Counted from the first letter of the stretch, positions 10,648 to 20,090 are shown. The stretch is 64,000 bases of DNA from an uncultured Prevotella sp. (GCF_937863835.1 NZ_CALMHT010000020.1:1-64000), one strand, 5' to 3'. Numbers and translations: made by a program. The notes: generated from the letters alone by a model not told the origin.

Positions 10648-12333
10648 CTACTTTTTAACTGCCGTTTTTGCCTTAGGAAATAATATTTTACCATATTCTT
10701 CCGGTGTTGACAACAAGCGTACAGCTTCCTTTAATGTCTTGTCGTAATTGAGTCCGTTTTCTATCGAACCTTTCTGATAATAATAGGCAGCCACGATATC
10801 CGAAGCCATCACATGTTTGATCAGTTCCTTGTTGCGGTCAAGGTCTTTGCCCGTGTTGTGAGTCAGTTTCTTTTCCAGATTATCGAAGTCTGCCTTGGCA
10901 TCATCATAGTATCCTTCGAATTTGGCAGCTTTGACCAATTCTTTATAAGCGGCTTCACTGATTCTGTCGTAAGAAAAACCGCTTTTCAGCACTCTCTGCT
11001 TAAAATCTTCGTAGTCGGCGTCGCTGATTGCGAAATCCTTTGCCGGTGCTATTGTGGGGTGTTTCGCCAGATAATCCAATTCATAGTCGAACATCACTTC
11101 TGTGGAATCGCGTCCGGAACCTGAAAGATAAAACACGATATTGGGCAACGAATCGGGAACGACCTCTACATCAGGTTTGATGCCTCCGCCGTCGCGTACC
11201 TCCCGTCCTCCGGATGTATAGAATACATGGGTAAGACTGTCGGCGACGTGCTCGGTATATCCGCCGCCGCTGTGTTTATAGTTAATGGCCTGGATACAAC
11301 GTCCGCTGGGTATATAATATTTGCTTGTCGTCAGTTTCAGGTTGCCATTATACGGCAGATCAAGAGGGACCTGCACCAGTCCTTTTCCATACGTGCGTGT
11401 ACCTATGATTACAGCTCTGTCCAGATCCTGCAACGAACCACTTGTAATCTCACTGGCACTGGCTGTCTCACCGTTGACCAGAACAACAATTGGCATAACG
11501 GTGTCTATCGGTTCCACCTTGGTGCGATACTCCGAATTGACCCGTTTCAGTTTTCCGAGAGTTTTCACTATCAGCAGATTCTTCGGGACAAACATATTCA
11601 CGATCTGTATAGCCTCCGACAGAGAACCGCCGCCGTTATTTCTGAGATCGAACACCAGTCCCTTGGCCCCTTGTTTCTTCAGGTCGATGAAAGCACGGCG
11701 CACATCCTTCGAACAGTTTTCCGTAAAACTGGAAAGGTTGATGTATCCGATATGATTCCCGCATATACCATAATAAGGTACCGAAGGCATCTGTATAGAG
11801 CGACGTACAATCTTGAATGTCATATCCTTGCCTGTACTGGGACGCTTGATTTTCAGAACAAAACTGGTACCGGCATCACCTCTCAGTTTATTGCTGACAT
11901 CCGATACGCTTTTCTTGACCATAGACGTATCATCTATAGCCAGAATGATATCACCCTTTTTGAGTCCGGCCTGTGCGGCAGGGGTATTCTCGTAAGGTTC
12001 GTCTATCACTACGCGTTTCAATTTCTGATGATAACGTACCAGTGCACCGATACCGGCATAAGAACCGGTAATCATCATTTTCAAGTCCTTCACATCACTT
12101 TCAGGATAATAGACCGTATACGGGTCAAGACTTTTAAGCATGGCATTGATACCATTGCCTATCACCTCCTGGGCGTTGAGTGTATCCACATACATAAGAT
12201 CCAGATTCTTATAGATGGTGTTGAACACATCAAGATTCTTAGTTACCTCAAAGTTATGCCTTTTGGCATCCTGTGCAGTAGATGCCGTCGCCGTGAGGAG
12301 CAACAGCAGCAACGGAACGAATATTCTTTTCAT
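10648..12333 (-). CDS. S41 family C-terminal processing peptidase
   Basis: Periplasmic tail-specific serine protease. The 561 residues comprise a signal peptide ending near STAQD, an N-terminal helical part, a PDZ domain (about 90-170, with GIGALVRY and AGLKKGDIILAI) and the S41 catalytic domain. The nucleophilic Ser lies in GETASASEI and the Lys in RTYGKGLVQ. A C-terminal helical extension of about 150 residues follows. A second S41 protease is at 56994-58562. A TACTTTTG -7 box lies at 12357-12364. Confidence 0.92.
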   Translation of the reverse strand: MKRIFVPLLLLLLTATASTAQDAKRHNFEVTKNLDVFNTIYKNLDLMYVDTLNAQEVIGNGINAMLKSLDPYTVYYPESDVKDLKMMITGSYAGIGALVRYHQKLKRVVIDEPYENTPAAQAGLKKGDIILAIDDTSMVKKSVSDVSNKLRGDAGTSFVLKIKRPSTGKDMTFKIVRRSIQMPSVPYYGICGNHIGYINLSSFTENCSKDVRRAFIDLKKQGAKGLVFDLRNNGGGSLSEAIQIVNMFVPKNLLIVKTLGKLKRVNSEYRTKVEPIDTVMPIVVLVNGETASASEITSGSLQDLDRAVIIGTRTYGKGLVQVPLDLPYNGNLKLTTSKYYIPSGRCIQAINYKHSGGGYTEHVADSLTHVFYTSGGREVRDGGGIKPDVEVVPDSLPNIVFYLSGSGRDSTEVMFDYELDYLAKHPTIAPAKDFAISDADYEDFKQRVLKSGFSYDRISEAAYKELVKAAKFEGYYDDAKADFDNLEKKLTHNTGKDLDRNKELIKHVMASDIVAAYYYQKGSIENGLNYDKTLKEAVRLLSTPEEYGKILFPKAKTAVKK

Positions 12334-12356
12334 ATCGTTTATATTAAATATGGATG

Positions 12357-12364
12357 CAAAAGTA
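12357..12364 (-). promoter_or_regulatory. -7 box for the S41 protease gene
   Basis: Minus-strand TACTTTTG fits TAnnTTTG and lies 24 bases upstream of the start at 12333. I see no clear TTG at the matching -33 distance, so the promoter is incomplete by consensus. Confidence 0.4.
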
Positions 12365-12445
12365 CAAGTTTAAACCTTGAATCCACCCTTTTTTAGCAAA
12401 AAACTTTGTATTTTGGTATTAAAATTAAATTTTTTCTATAAAAAG

Positions 12446-12477
12446 TTTGGTGGAATAAAAAAAACGCTGTACTTTTG
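12446..12477 (+). promoter_or_regulatory. promoter of tRNA-Asn
   Basis: TTTG at 12446-12449, 20 bases, then TACTTTTG at 12470-12477: a perfect Bacteroidota promoter pattern. The predicted start near 12484 precedes the mature tRNA by about 27 bases. Confidence 0.7.
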
Positions 12478-12510
12478 CACTCGCAAATCAGCAATGGTTT
12501 CGCTTTTATT

Positions 12511-12584
12511 GCTTCAATAGCTCAGTTGGTTAGAGCACCTGACTGTTAATCAGGGGGTCGTTGGTTCAAGCCCATCTTGAAGCG
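12511..12584 (+). tRNA. tRNA-Asn (GTT anticodon)
   Basis: A full cloverleaf can be drawn. The acceptor arms GCTTCAA and TTGAAGC pair perfectly, the D arm is GCTC/GAGC, the anticodon arm is CCTGA-CTGTTAA-TCAGG with anticodon GTT, the T arm has loop TTCAAGC, and the discriminator base is G. One oddity is that the T stem (GTTGG with CCATC) contains a T-T mismatch at its second pair. CCA is not encoded. A good promoter lies upstream and a strong terminator downstream. Confidence 0.95.
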
Positions 12585-12586
12585 CA

Positions 12587-12623
12587 AAAAGGTCTAAAAG
12601 ATTTATTCTTTCAGACCTTTTTT
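12587..12623 (+). terminator. rho-independent terminator of tRNA-Asn
   Basis: GGTCT-A-AAAGA, loop, TCTTT-C-AGACC followed by a run of six T: a long hairpin directly after the tRNA. Between this and the outer-membrane barrel gene at 12733 I see only the inverted repeat at 12708-12743. Confidence 0.85.
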
Positions 12624-12707
12624 GTTTTTGTATATGTCTATCAATAACGAGCGATTAAAATCCAATAAATGGTACATACTGTCTACCTTTAAACGCTATT
12701 TTAACAC

Positions 12708-12743
12708 AGAGGTTACGTGTTCCTTGATTTGTTCATAACCTCT
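12708..12743. repeat. 8-bp inverted repeat at the 3' end of the barrel gene
   Basis: AGAGGTTA (12708-12715) pairs with TAACCTCT (12736-12743) across 20 bases and overlaps the stop codon of the minus-strand barrel gene. On the plus strand the stem is followed by TTTT, so it could be a second barrier to transcription from the tRNA side; on the minus strand there is no clear T-run. Confidence 0.4.
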
Positions 12744-15291
12744 TTTTCTCCTCATTACCTGCTCCCGTACCTTTATATTTGCTGCGTGTAGGATTAAAGT
12801 TGTAGGAGACAGTGAGTCGAACACCTCTATCGTTAGGTCTTGTATATTTCTGGAAATTATAACAGGCGCTGTAATGGTCGAAATCTCTACTTTTATTTGT
12901 ATTCAGAATGTCTATTACTCCAAGACGGACCGTCAGCTGTCTGTTCAGGAACGACTTTGTCAGGTTGAAATCCAGTTCGGAATATTTCCCCCAACGGTCA
13001 AAACAGTCATCATAAGAGGTACTGTATTCGTATTCGCACTCCAATACCCACTGATGCCTGAATACGAAAGTATTCTTCATATCAATGTCCCATTGCGGTT
13101 TTTGAAGAGTCACGTCAATCCCGTGTGGGGCGGTATCAAGCAACTGTTTGCGAAAGTCGAGTTCTATCTGTGGATGCCAGATGCCGAAGACAGGCGATGC
13201 CGTGGCGGAGAAGTTAAACTCCTGCCGATGGTCGATGTTGCTATAATTGGCAAGGACGATATCTGAATTCTGATAGATGGAAGATACGTACATGATTTGA
13301 TTCTTATGATACGTATAGTCGGCCGATAAAGTGAACCACTGGTACTGCAAGTTCCATTCTACATTATATATCTTCGAGGGTTGGAGCAACGGATTACCTC
13401 CTTCGCAAGTATATCTGTCGTCATATCTGATAAATCCGGACAACTGATAATAACTCGGTCGTTGGGTCTTTTCAGAAAAGTTCAGACTCATATTCCAACC
13501 TTTATTCGCATACAAGATGCTGAGATTGGGGAACAGATTGGAATAGTTGCGACTGGCATCATCCTGAAATACGCTATATGAATAATAGTCCGACTTCACA
13601 TGTTCGTATCTCAATCCGCCATCTATTTTGTATTTCCCCACCTGAACATCAGCGGCCACAAAGGCAGCGATATTGCGTTCTTTGATGTCGTCATCAGATG
13701 AAGTGATAAAGTTCTGCTGATTCACATAGACCGACTGGCTGTGGGTGCTGGTATACTCCGTGCCTGCGTTCACATGGATCTGGTCGCTTATCGGATAGGA
13801 AGCAACCAACTTGACCGCCGCCATCCTGTTATGACGGGTGTTGACCGCCTTGATGGTCCTGCTGTCGAACTCTTCGCTCTGTTCCGTGGCGTCCTGCGAG
13901 GTTACAGTCTTTCTCCAGTCAAGTGTACCGTTGATATCCACCGTCCATTTGCCCAGTTTCCCTGAGTAATAAGCATCCAGTTCATGATCAGGCCCTGTAG
14001 ACGAAGCACTCTCGTCATCATCATAATCCACGGCACCCGTGTAAGTTCCGTTGGTATAGACTGTATAATACTGATGAGCGTATATGCTCGAAGACGGCAG
14101 TGCCTTGTCCACAGAATAGGTCACGCCAAACGAATTGTTGTCATTCCACTGGTCATTGAATCCCCACTTGCCCGCTATGGTATTGCTGCGCCACCGCATA
14201 TTGGCAGTCTGTGTCATATCCACCCTGTTCACGGGAAAGTATTTCTGACTCGTCGCCGTCTGGTCCATCCACCATCCGTCGCTCCTCACATTGAATGTGC
14301 CGAACAGGTCCAGTCCGTTATGCCGCCAGTTGAGCACCACCAGTTGATTGAAAGAACTCATCTTAGCCAATTTCCCTGATGTCATGATATTGCCGCTAAG
14401 TCCGTTGCCCTGTTGACGTATGGTCTTGATACGTATCACCGAGCGCGCCTCGGCATCATATTGGGCACCGGGACTGGTGATCACATCCACACTCTTTACC
14501 TCGCGTGAGGTGATACGTTTCAGGTCCGTATTGTCTGTCACCTTCTTCCCGTTGATATAGATGATGGGCGCGCCCTTGCCGAATACCGTATATGCGCCAT
14601 CACTCTCATGTACGCGTGGTATCTCCTTCAACACATCCTGAGCGTCTCCCACATCGGCGAGGATGGTACCGCTTACCTGGGTGGTAAAACCCTCATTGGT
14701 GAGTCGTGTAGCGGGGCGCACGCCTTTCACCGTCACACCCTTGAGCATCTGCATATCGTCTGTCATGGTGATCTTTCCCACCTTACCTACATCCATCGCA
14801 CGCCATATCGTCTTGTATCCCACGCAGGTGGTTTTGAGCAGTACACGCTTAGCACTGCATGGGATGACGAATTGTCCCGCCTCGTTGCTCACTCCACCAT
14901 TGATAAAGGATGAATCACTGAGCGACAACAACGATACGTTGGCAAACATGACCGGCTGTCCTTCCTTGTCCACAATCTCGCCTATCATCTTACGGTCCTC
15001 CTTCTGTACACATTCCACGAAGACATTGTCACCGTCAACGGTCATTCTGATGGGATAGAAGCCTATGATCTCTTTGATGGCGTCGGGCACACTCTTTTTC
15101 TCCACATGAGCCGTGACCGTGAAGTCTTCCAGCTCGTTATAGATGAAATTCACCGTATATTTATCTGTGGAAGCCTCAATGGTTTTGAGCGCTTTCGACA
15201 TGGATATACTTCTGAAATCGTGCGTAATTCGTTGGGCGTCTGCCATCACAGCTATCAGGAACGCCATCAACAAGAGTATATTCTTTTTCAT
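12733..15291 (-). CDS. STN-domain outer-membrane beta-barrel receptor
   Basis: Predicted TonB-dependent-type outer-membrane protein of the OMP_b-brl_3 family, 852 residues. Order seen: signal peptide (to about ADAQ, residue 19); STN domain (about 20-100) with the secretin/TonB short N-terminal pattern; carboxypeptidase-regulatory-like domain (about 105-190); plug-like segment containing VLKEIPRVH and APIIYINGKKV; then a C-terminal barrel of alternating strands. Its ATG overlaps the anti-sigma stop by 4 bases. STN domains of such receptors usually signal to a FecR-like protein, which fits this gene order. The ligand is not evident. Confidence 0.88.
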   Translation of the reverse strand: MKKNILLLMAFLIAVMADAQRITHDFRSISMSKALKTIEASTDKYTVNFIYNELEDFTVTAHVEKKSVPDAIKEIIGFYPIRMTVDGDNVFVECVQKEDRKMIGEIVDKEGQPVMFANVSLLSLSDSSFINGGVSNEAGQFVIPCSAKRVLLKTTCVGYKTIWRAMDVGKVGKITMTDDMQMLKGVTVKGVRPATRLTNEGFTTQVSGTILADVGDAQDVLKEIPRVHESDGAYTVFGKGAPIIYINGKKVTDNTDLKRITSREVKSVDVITSPGAQYDAEARSVIRIKTIRQQGNGLSGNIMTSGKLAKMSSFNQLVVLNWRHNGLDLFGTFNVRSDGWWMDQTATSQKYFPVNRVDMTQTANMRWRSNTIAGKWGFNDQWNDNNSFGVTYSVDKALPSSSIYAHQYYTVYTNGTYTGAVDYDDDESASSTGPDHELDAYYSGKLGKWTVDINGTLDWRKTVTSQDATEQSEEFDSRTIKAVNTRHNRMAAVKLVASYPISDQIHVNAGTEYTSTHSQSVYVNQQNFITSSDDDIKERNIAAFVAADVQVGKYKIDGGLRYEHVKSDYYSYSVFQDDASRNYSNLFPNLSILYANKGWNMSLNFSEKTQRPSYYQLSGFIRYDDRYTCEGGNPLLQPSKIYNVEWNLQYQWFTLSADYTYHKNQIMYVSSIYQNSDIVLANYSNIDHRQEFNFSATASPVFGIWHPQIELDFRKQLLDTAPHGIDVTLQKPQWDIDMKNTFVFRHQWVLECEYEYSTSYDDCFDRWGKYSELDFNLTKSFLNRQLTVRLGVIDILNTNKSRDFDHYSACYNFQKYTRPNDRGVRLTVSYNFNPTRSKYKGTGAGNEEKKRL

Positions 15292-15908
15292 TCCACGTCT
15301 ATTTTATGGTCTGTCAGTGTGATGTTCACATTCTCGAAATGGTTCAGTGACTCCACGGCTGTACCCGCATCAGCATTCTTGTCCCAGCGGAAATGCAGGC
15401 GCAGATGCCTTGACCGATCGGAATGATAGACCACATCCAACTGATAATAAGAAGATATATCATTCAATATCGTCTGTAATTCCACATTGTCGAATGCTTT
15501 CTCTGATGTGGTATCCGTCTGCTGCACATTGCGGACATCATCCGTACCGCCCTTTACGGTGGTCTGTTCCACTTTCTTCTGTTGTTCAGACCGGACAGCA
15601 GGAGAACTGTTCGTCAGAGATATAGCGGCATAAGTAATGCCCGATATCATCAGTATGCCGATGAATACGGCAGCTATCTTCCTCCATGAGATGCGGCGGA
15701 CATGTTTGGACTCAAATTCCTGCAATGCGCCCTCCACATCCGTGCCGGGGATGGGGGTAAGTGCGTTGTCGGTTTTCACCATCAACTCATAATACTCGCG
15801 GCATTCCTCGTCCTGCAACAGCTGCTGCATTTCCTCTTCTGTATAATGTTCCGGATGCTCTGTCATATCAAGCAGATGCTCAATCTTTTCATTCGTTTCC
15901 ATATTCAT
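15288..15908 (-). CDS. FecR-like anti-sigma factor with DUF4974
   Basis: 206 residues. An N-terminal cytoplasmic part of about 75 residues, one transmembrane helix (IAAVFIGILMISGITYAAI, about 77-95), a polar linker, and a C-terminal periplasmic domain of DUF4974 type (FDNVELQTILNDISSYYQL onward). It is shorter than typical FecR-like proteins: I see no clear full FecR domain between the helix and DUF4974. By position it should hold the ECF sigma factor at 15914-16399 until the STN domain of the receptor signals. Confidence 0.82.
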   Translation of the reverse strand: MNMETNEKIEHLLDMTEHPEHYTEEEMQQLLQDEECREYYELMVKTDNALTPIPGTDVEGALQEFESKHVRRISWRKIAAVFIGILMISGITYAAISLTNSSPAVRSEQQKKVEQTTVKGGTDDVRNVQQTDTTSEKAFDNVELQTILNDISSYYQLDVVYHSDRSRHLRLHFRWDKNADAGTAVESLNHFENVNITLTDHKIDVE

Positions 15909-15913
15909 TCTGT

Positions 15914-16399
15914 TTATTTGAAATTCGATTTTAATGTTTTCAAAGCCTGCGACAAATGTTTGAACACAGCCACCTGACTGATTTGCAGTTCGTCGGCTAT
16001 CTCCCTGTACTTCATCTTACGCTCATATTTCATCCGCAGCACTTGTCGGTCTTTCTCGGTCAAGAGTGTGTCGATTATCATTCTCAGCCTCGCCAGTTCT
16101 TCCTGTTCGTACTTTTCAGTAATCACCACGGTCGAAGTGTCCAGCATCAGCAACCTGCCTACCCGCTCTTTCACCTTCCGATGTCCCAACAGGTCAAGAC
16201 AACGGTTACGCACGCATCTCGCCAGATAACCCTCAGGTCTGTCCACATCCGTGTGGATGGCCCCATCCCACAGGGCTGCGAAGATGTCGCCCACCACGTC
16301 CTTTGCCTCTTCGTCGTCTTTGAGCATGAGCATCGCCAACCTGAGCATCGACTCATAATTGTTTCTGAACAGCTCTTCAAATTTTTCTTTGTTGTGCAT
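15914..16399 (-). CDS. ECF-type RNA polymerase sigma factor
   Basis: 161 residues with sigma-70 region 2 (FRNNYESMLRLAMLML and DVVGDIFAALW) and region 4 (LRMKYERKMKYREIADELQISQVAVFKHLSQAL, a helix-turn-helix). First gene of a sigma/anti-sigma/receptor operon; the anti-sigma gene starts 5 bases after the stop. Such factors usually transcribe their own operon; no promoter was identified upstream. Confidence 0.92.
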   Translation of the reverse strand: MHNKEKFEELFRNNYESMLRLAMLMLKDDEEAKDVVGDIFAALWDGAIHTDVDRPEGYLARCVRNRCLDLLGHRKVKERVGRLLMLDTSTVVITEKYEQEELARLRMIIDTLLTEKDRQVLRMKYERKMKYREIADELQISQVAVFKHLSQALKTLKSNFK

Positions 16400-16586
16400 A
16401 CTTTTTCTGTTGTCGTCATCTATATAACGAATGAATATGGATTTTCATAACCCGGAATATGGAAAAAAATATCTTTTGACTAGTATTCCCCTTTTCATCC
16501 CACCAATACACCTTCTCTCCCTTCCGCTCGTTATCAAACAGCAGCGAGTAAATGGCCCCTCTTGCCAAAGAGAAAAAGAGAAAGAA

Positions 16587-17133
16587 AAACATCATAACAC
16601 CGCTAATCCTTTGTCTATAAGACTCTCACCCCGATACATACCTTGCAATACGCTACCATAACATCATTCTTTTTGTTCTCTTGCGGTAAATGAATATTTG
16701 TATTTCTATATACCTTTTGATGGTTTAAGCTCCAAAAGTACTGTTTTTGATCACTGAAAGCACCGCTTTGACAAAAAAATTAGGCCTAAAAGTTGTTCAA
16801 TCCCACCGTAAATGGTCTTCAATCCCACCGCTTTTGCAACACTTTTAGGCCTAAATTTGTGACGAATGTGTAGCGTTCCGCATTGTTATTTCAGGTATTG
16901 CAAAGTGTTATCATCCTTGTTATTAGGTATTTATGCTGTGCTGCGACGTAATGACGTTTATTTTTCTTATTTTTATTTTTAAGAGCGTAGGTCCAAGCCC
17001 CTCTTTCACTTTTATTCGGTCATAGACAGGCAACGGGTGTTATCAATATCCTTTTCACTACATTCTCAAAATCCATGTTGGTGGTGGCATCTTTTATTGG
17101 TACACTAGTTCCAATATTCTTTGTATTTTGCAT
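16587..17133 (+). repeat. interspersed non-coding element, copy A
   Basis: About 547 bp that match 40494-41061 in reverse complement over their whole length, with scattered substitutions and one gap of roughly 20 bases near 16985. The core 16780-16894 is identical to 40754-40868 for 115 bases. The core holds TTAGGCCTAA at 16780-16789 and 16845-16854, and between them the 13-mer TTCAATCCCACCG twice at 16796-16808 and 16818-16830 (period 22). A third CACCGCTTT lies at 16761-16769. No transposase is encoded. The ends are judged by eye and may be off by some bases. Confidence 0.85.
17020..17076 (-). pseudogene. short frame inside element copy A, shortened by a stop
   Basis: Minus-strand ATG at 17076 gives 18 codons (MDFENVVKRILITPVACL) before a TGA. 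Copy B has the equivalent frame of 27 codons, with CGA where copy A has TGA. Either the frame is not coding, or copy A is a truncated version. No ribosome-binding evidence. Confidence 0.2.
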
Positions 17134-17304
17134 ATTTGTATTTCCAGATGTAGCCTATCTTATTTAAAGACAGTGTAAAAATTCGATTTAGCGGAACGCA
17201 TCGTTTACAATTTATTATACCTAATCGGGTATATCAAAAAGTTCCACAGAAAATTATTTAACAAAAAAATTTGATTTACAGAACAATCAAAGGATTTTTT
17301 TATA

Positions 17305-17312
17305 TATATTTG
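17305..17312 (+). promoter_or_regulatory. -7 box for the sensor kinase gene
   Basis: TATATTTG fits TAnnTTTG and lies about 30 bases upstream of the start at 17343. No clear -33 TTG at the expected distance. Confidence 0.4.
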
Positions 17313-17342
17313 CACCAAATACCGAAATAATCTTCGAATATT

Positions 17343-20090
17343 ATGAGGAGAACAGATTTATTTTTGGCTATAACTGTTGCATTCCTTCTTATCTCATTGA
17401 AAGTGAGCGCGAAAAGGAATGGAACAGATAGTGTGTCTGATGTGATTCATATCTATGGTAACAAATATTATCCTCCGTGTGAGTTTCTTGACGAGAACGG
17501 GAACCCACAAGGGTTTTGCGTAGACCTGATCAAAGAGGTCATGCGACGTATGCATAAAAGGTACACCATCAAGATGACGACCCGTGAGGGACTCTTGGCA
17601 GCAGCCAAAACAAAAAAAGCTGACCTGATACTGGAGATGACCTATACACCGGAAAGAGCGAAATTTTTACATTACGGAACTATATACAACTATGCCTTTA
17701 AGGGTGTGGTATACCGTAATGAAGAAGAGCCTGTGCTTTCATTCAAAAAATTGAAGAACAAGATTGTGGCCGTGGAACGACACTCATTTGCTGAAAAAAT
17801 GATACGTTCTCTTCAAATACCCGTAAAGGTAATACCAGTGGGCGACCTGAAAGTAGCTTCGAGATTATTAAACAGTCGCAAATGTGATGCAATAGTCTGC
17901 AATCTTGAAATAGCCCGATATATAGCTGAACACAACGAGGACCTGAGTAGTTCCGACTTAGGTCTGCCACCTGAGAAGTTTTGTCTATCAGGTGAAAACG
18001 ATACACTCGTCACCAAAGCCGACTTTATCATTTATGATATGAAGAAAGACGGTTCATACGACAAATTGCATGCAAAATGGTTTAGCAAGGATAAATCACA
18101 GAAATACCTGAAAGTCATATATATAGGTGTCACTGTCTCTGTAATCGTCTGTGCTATTTTTATAATATTCTCCATCCTGCTGAGATACAAGGTAAAAAAA
18201 GCCAAACAGCAGTTGGAACGCAACCAGCGCAGTCTGGCCATGTCTCTGCATGCAGGGAATATCGGTATATGGGAATTTAATATAGCGGAGGGACGTTTCT
18301 ATAATATCTTCTGCGATTACTTCCCCGATGAAGGACGGTCGTATGAGGGAGAACTGAAATTGATGCATCCTGATGATGTGAAACTGTTCCGTGACGCAAT
18401 GACGGCGGCCATCAATGGGAAACATACAGAGAAACCGATATGTATGCGCAAGGATGACACTCATACCAACAACTGGAGATATATAGAAAAGGAACTGCAT
18501 CCGCTACATAACGAAAAAGGTGAAGTGGTGAAGGTGATAGGCACGCATAAGGACGTGACTGTCAACATGATGCGCGAACACAAGATAGAAGAACTGCTGA
18601 AAGACCATGAAATCATGTTCAGTAACACTTCCGTGGGTACACAGTATTTCGATGCAAACGGTTATCTGGTGAACATTAACGATGCGGCATGCGAGATTTT
18701 CGGCGTGACAGACAAACAGGCATTGATTGATTCACGTCCTAACCTCTTCGAATATCCTCAAATGAAAGGACTTATTGATAAAAACGATTTGCGGAAATCA
18801 CATTTTATCATTCATGATAATTTTGACTTGTATACAAATATACAAAGTTTCGGACTCAGAAAAAAACATGGAGAGCACTATATTGAGACATATATTACGC
18901 CCGTTTACGATGCCGACAAACATCTGATATGCATCATTGTAAACAACAATGACATGACGGAGCGAGAAACACTTAGGAAACAGGTGGAAGAATATGCTTT
19001 CAGGATGAGATATGTTTTGAAATCGAGCGGTATCCTGACTTGGAAATACGATCCTGACACCCACACACGCTCATCCATGGATGATAATCTGATCATACCG
19101 GATAATATGAAATGGAAAGATATGCTGCAGTTTGTTTCCGAGAAAGACAAACATAAGTTTATGGATACCTTTATCGCGATGGATAACCGTGAGGCAGGCA
19201 CTTTCAGCACACAGATCCAGTTTGACAAGTTCTATGTGGATTACCGACCAGCCTGTTATACGATGGAAGGAACGCCTTTCCGCAATAAAGAAGGCAAGAT
19301 AGAATACTATATCGGTCTGAGTATTAATATTACACGACTCATGGATATACAGACTCAACTGGAGCATGAGAAGGAAGAGGCGCAGAAAGCCGACCGACTG
19401 AAATCTGCATTCCTCGCCAACGTAAGTCATGAGATACGCACGCCACTCAATTCGATAGTAGGATTTTCAGACCTTTTACAGTACACCGATGACGAAGAGG
19501 AGAAAAAGAAGTTTATCGGATATATCAGACAGAACAACGAGCGACTGCTTAAAATCATAGACGATGTGTTGGATCTTTCCAAGATAGAGTCGGGAACGAT
19601 GGCTGTGAAAATAGAAAAGGTAGACATAGGCGAGCTGTTTTCGGAAATGTACGAGGTGTTCCGTCGGCAGTTGGAAGGTTCCAAGGTAGAACTAATCTAC
19701 GAACAGAAAGAATCAAAATGCATCATGAATACTGACCGTGTAAGATTCAACCAGGTGCTCACCAACTTTATGACCAACGCCATAAAATATACCAAAGAAG
19801 GACATATACGCATGGGATATGGATGTCACAACAAAGGACTCCGCATCTTTGTGGAAGATACCGGTATGGGACTTCCTAAAGATAAGAAAGACCTCGTTTT
19901 CGACAGATTTGAAAAGCTGGGTTCATTCGTACAAGGAACCGGTCTTGGACTGTCTATCTGCAAGGATATCGCCAACATGTTCGGTGGGAAGGTAGGCGTA
20001 GATTCTGAACTAGGCAAAGGTTCCACGTTCTGGATGTGGGTTCCGTGTAAAGGATGTAAAAATATGGAATGCGAGCAGGCTGAAGATTGA
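17343..20090 (+). CDS. sensor histidine kinase with periplasmic solute-binding domain
   Basis: 915 residues. A signal peptide (to about residue 23); a periplasmic SBP_bac_3-type domain (about 30-250, YYPPCEFLDENGNPQGFCVDLI and later AAKTKKADLILEMTYTPER); a transmembrane helix (about 257-282); PAS-like domains (about 295-680). Then HisKA with phospho-acceptor His in ANVSHEIRTPLNS and an HATPase_c domain with NFMTNAIKY, VEDTGMGLP and GTGLGLSI. No receiver domain follows, so a separate response regulator is needed; none is adjacent. The sensing domain suggests detection of a small amino-acid-like solute, as in EvgS/BvgS-type sensors; the ligand is unknown. Confidence 0.9.
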   Translation: MRRTDLFLAITVAFLLISLKVSAKRNGTDSVSDVIHIYGNKYYPPCEFLDENGNPQGFCVDLIKEVMRRMHKRYTIKMTTREGLLAAAKTKKADLILEMTYTPERAKFLHYGTIYNYAFKGVVYRNEEEPVLSFKKLKNKIVAVERHSFAEKMIRSLQIPVKVIPVGDLKVASRLLNSRKCDAIVCNLEIARYIAEHNEDLSSSDLGLPPEKFCLSGENDTLVTKADFIIYDMKKDGSYDKLHAKWFSKDKSQKYLKVIYIGVTVSVIVCAIFIIFSILLRYKVKKAKQQLERNQRSLAMSLHAGNIGIWEFNIAEGRFYNIFCDYFPDEGRSYEGELKLMHPDDVKLFRDAMTAAINGKHTEKPICMRKDDTHTNNWRYIEKELHPLHNEKGEVVKVIGTHKDVTVNMMREHKIEELLKDHEIMFSNTSVGTQYFDANGYLVNINDAACEIFGVTDKQALIDSRPNLFEYPQMKGLIDKNDLRKSHFIIHDNFDLYTNIQSFGLRKKHGEHYIETYITPVYDADKHLICIIVNNNDMTERETLRKQVEEYAFRMRYVLKSSGILTWKYDPDTHTRSSMDDNLIIPDNMKWKDMLQFVSEKDKHKFMDTFIAMDNREAGTFSTQIQFDKFYVDYRPACYTMEGTPFRNKEGKIEYYIGLSINITRLMDIQTQLEHEKEEAQKADRLKSAFLANVSHEIRTPLNSIVGFSDLLQYTDDEEEKKKFIGYIRQNNERLLKIIDDVLDLSKIESGTMAVKIEKVDIGELFSEMYEVFRRQLEGSKVELIYEQKESKCIMNTDRVRFNQVLTNFMTNAIKYTKEGHIRMGYGCHNKGLRIFVEDTGMGLPKDKKDLVFDRFEKLGSFVQGTGLGLSICKDIANMFGGKVGVDSELGKGSTFWMWVPCKGCKNMECEQAED

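Larger units (their letters stand above)
16400..17342. other. 943-bp non-coding gap between divergent genes
   Basis: No convincing protein gene. It contains the upstream region of the sigma operon (16400-16586, unassigned), copy A of the interspersed element (16587-17133), and an AT-rich stretch (17134-17342) with a TATATTTG box at 17305-17312 that would serve the histidine kinase gene. Confidence 0.7.

Noticed and set aside
16796..16830. Possible CRISPR-like direct repeats
   Set aside because: Only two 13-bp units at a period of 22, with a 9-base spacer, and no cas genes. The second element copy has the same spacer, so spacers are not variable.
16587..17133. Insertion sequence
   Set aside because: No transposase frame, no clear terminal inverted repeats and no target-site duplication could be seen at either copy.
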